From positions 1 to 6,855 of the forward strand of contig JASHYG010000340.1 of assembly GCA_030043215.1 (NCBI GenBank): a stretch of 6,855 bases of DNA, read 5' to 3'. The notes under the pieces are model-generated. The model was not told where the DNA came from. It did no database searches and was given only the letters and a program-made list of their open reading frames with translations. A program made the position numbers and the translations under genes. The stretch comes from Gammaproteobacteria bacterium (GTDB lineage: Bacteria > Pseudomonadota > Gammaproteobacteria > Steroidobacterales > Steroidobacteraceae). How positions within the stretch are numbered: position 1 is the first letter of the stretch; every line of letters begins with the position of its first letter. This document shows, in pieces, positions 6,024-6,855 of this stretch.

Positions 6024-6427
6024 GCGTATGCCCTTTGCAGCCGCCCGGGCAGACGCCGAATGAGACTGTGCCGCTCCGCAGGGATGACGTATACATTCTA
6101 GTCGGCCGCGCGCGCGGCAATTGAGATGGAGGGGACGAGGCCCCCAGTTGGGAGCAAGTGTACGTTCCATGCCGTAAGCGGGCAATGAGCGCTGTCCGGC
6201 ACGCGGGCGCTGCAGCGGCGCCGCGAAGGGCACCGTGAAGGGCGCCGCAAGGGGTGACGCAAGGGGCGCTGCCGAGCCGGGTGCAAAAGTGAGTCCTGGG
6301 TCGCGCTTGCCGGCCGGACCCCCCGCAAGTTCCCGCAGTCGTGACTTCCCTCACGGCATATGTCATCAAGGCGCTGCAAGTTAGCCTCTCCGACCCCGAC
6401 CCCGGAGGGGTCTCCGCGGCTGCCAGC
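6024..6427. other. Intergenic region between divergent crcB and PAS-protein genes
   Basis: About 400 bp with no supported gene. It holds the leader of crcB (minus strand), with TAGAAT at 6100-6095 followed by a GTATAC palindrome as the only A/T-rich, promoter-like patch; a TTGCCG lies 14 nt before it, too close for a good -35. A four-unit 12-bp tandem repeat lies at 6221-6268. A GACCCC-GGA-GGGGTC hairpin lies at 6398-6412, just before the PAS gene. No convincing plus-strand promoter and no second fluoride aptamer were found. Open frames in this stretch show no recognisable protein. Confidence 0.6.
6221..6268. repeat. Four tandem degenerate 12-bp repeats
   Basis: Exact 12-bp periodicity: CCGCGAAGGGCA (6221), CCGTGAAGGGCG (6233), CCGCAAGGGGTG (6245) and ACGCAAGGGGCG (6257). 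The shared core is CGYRARGGG. The following 12 bases no longer match. The repeat is outside any supported gene; its function, if any, is unknown. Confidence 0.65.
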
Positions 6428-6855
6428 ATGAGTTCTCGACGCAATCTGCTTCCCCATGCGGTCGGCATCTCGCTGCTGATACTCGCCCTCGATTTCTCCC
6501 TGCCCGTCGCCACCCGAACGCCGTGGCTGCACGAAGGCGTGCTCGTCCTGCTGGTCTTTGCTCTGGGCGCCGCCGCCCTGTCGCAGCTGCGCCGCCTGCG
6601 CGATGCGGAACGCCGGCTGGAGCGCGCCTCGCTATCGAGCCTCGAGGGCCACTGGGAGCTCGACTACATCAAGAGGACCCGCTGGCACTCCTCGAGCTTC
6701 GAGGCGCTGCTCGGATACGAGGCGCGAGAGCGGTTCGGGCCCCTCGAGGATGCCGGAGCGCATACGCACCCCGACGACCGCCCAATCGTTGCGCAGGCGA
6801 TGGAGAGGTATGTGAAGACGGGGGCTCCCCTCGACTTCGTCGTGCGGCTGCGGAT
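6428..6855 (+). CDS. Membrane-anchored PAS-domain sensor protein (N-terminal part, truncated by window end)
   Basis: 142 codons are visible and open to the window end. The protein begins with MSSRRNLLPHAVG. Two hydrophobic segments (about 9-27 and 37-54) flank a short loop, forming an inner-membrane anchor. A charged Arg/Leu-rich linker follows, then a PAS_3-type sensor domain: GHWELD (74-79), SFEALLGY (90-97), HPDDR (114-118) and DFVVRLR at the end. Such proteins usually continue into a histidine kinase, GGDEF/EAL or further PAS domains, but the output domain lies outside the window. The ATG at 6428 has only a distant SD-like GGAGGGG (6404-6410, 17 nt away, within a hairpin), so the start is uncertain; GTG at 6341 is an in-frame alternative with no SD. 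It is divergent from crcB and no functional link is visible. Confidence 0.75.
   Translation, partial: MSSRRNLLPHAVGISLLILALDFSLPVATRTPWLHEGVLVLLVFALGAAALSQLRRLRDAERRLERASLSSLEGHWELDYIKRTRWHSSSFEALLGYEARERFGPLEDAGAHTHPDDRPIVAQAMERYVKTGAPLDFVVRLR

Noticed and set aside
6024..6233. N-terminal extension of crcB on the minus strand
   Set aside because: The extra 70 residues show no family similarity, and CrcB proteins are about 125 residues; ATG 6023 has a good SD.
6024..6240. Second fluoride riboswitch in the crcB leader
   Set aside because: The minus strand lacks the CTGATG core and the paired GATGG/GCC elements; nothing better than isolated short matches was seen by eye.
5848..6532. Two overlapping minus-strand open frames (5848-6513 and 6098-6532) around the intergenic region
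   Set aside because: They have no recognisable motifs, overlap crcB or the PAS gene in wrong frames, and have low-complexity composition.
6558..6815. 85-codon plus-strand open frame within the PAS gene region
   Set aside because: It is out of frame with the PAS-domain gene starting at 6428, whose GHWELD and HPDDR motifs show the true frame.

Overview
The window is a high-GC bacterial chromosomal segment with strong G/C at third codon positions. The CrcB and DUF190 proteins resemble those of beta/gammaproteobacteria, so a proteobacterium is the best guess; the lineage cannot be fixed further from the sequence. There are seven protein-coding genes, two of them cut by the window edges, and no rRNA, tRNA, CRISPR array or insertion sequence that I can see.

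Layout. 1-1236 (+): 3' part of a dynamin-like GTPase fused to two Cys/His (CxxC...CxPH) modules, ending in a strong hairpin. 1247-1365 (+): a control region with a sigma70-like promoter, a fluoride riboswitch (crcB motif) aptamer at 1283-1330, and a probable SD-occluding expression platform. 1363-5336 (+): a tight three-gene operon made of an AAA+-type ATPase and two tandem, diverged MutS-like ATPases. 5264-6023 (-): a convergent crcB (fluoride channel)-DUF190 operon whose last gene overlaps the end of the second MutS-like gene by 73 nt. 6024-6427: an intergenic region with a four-copy 12-bp tandem repeat. 6428-6855 (+): the start of a membrane-anchored PAS-domain sensor protein that runs off the window.

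Central interpretation. The MutS-like operon appears to be switched on by fluoride. The aptamer matches the crcB motif point by point: a GGAG/CTCC stem, a GATGGCAT loop, an ACC linker, a short GCC/GGC hairpin, and a CTGATGATGCC segment whose ATGCC pairs with GGCAT in the first loop. The strand that closes this pseudoknot can instead pair over seven bases with the SD region of the AAA gene, which gives a translational ON-switch model. The fluoride exporter genes lie just downstream in convergent orientation, so the locus looks like a fluoride-response island with an export arm (CrcB, DUF190) and an unexplained ATPase arm (AAA + MutS-like A + MutS-like B). The two MutS-like proteins lack the mismatch-recognition domains, carry Asn in place of the Walker B Asp, and differ from each other at the switch His. 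This suggests an asymmetric heterodimer with a job other than classical mismatch repair.
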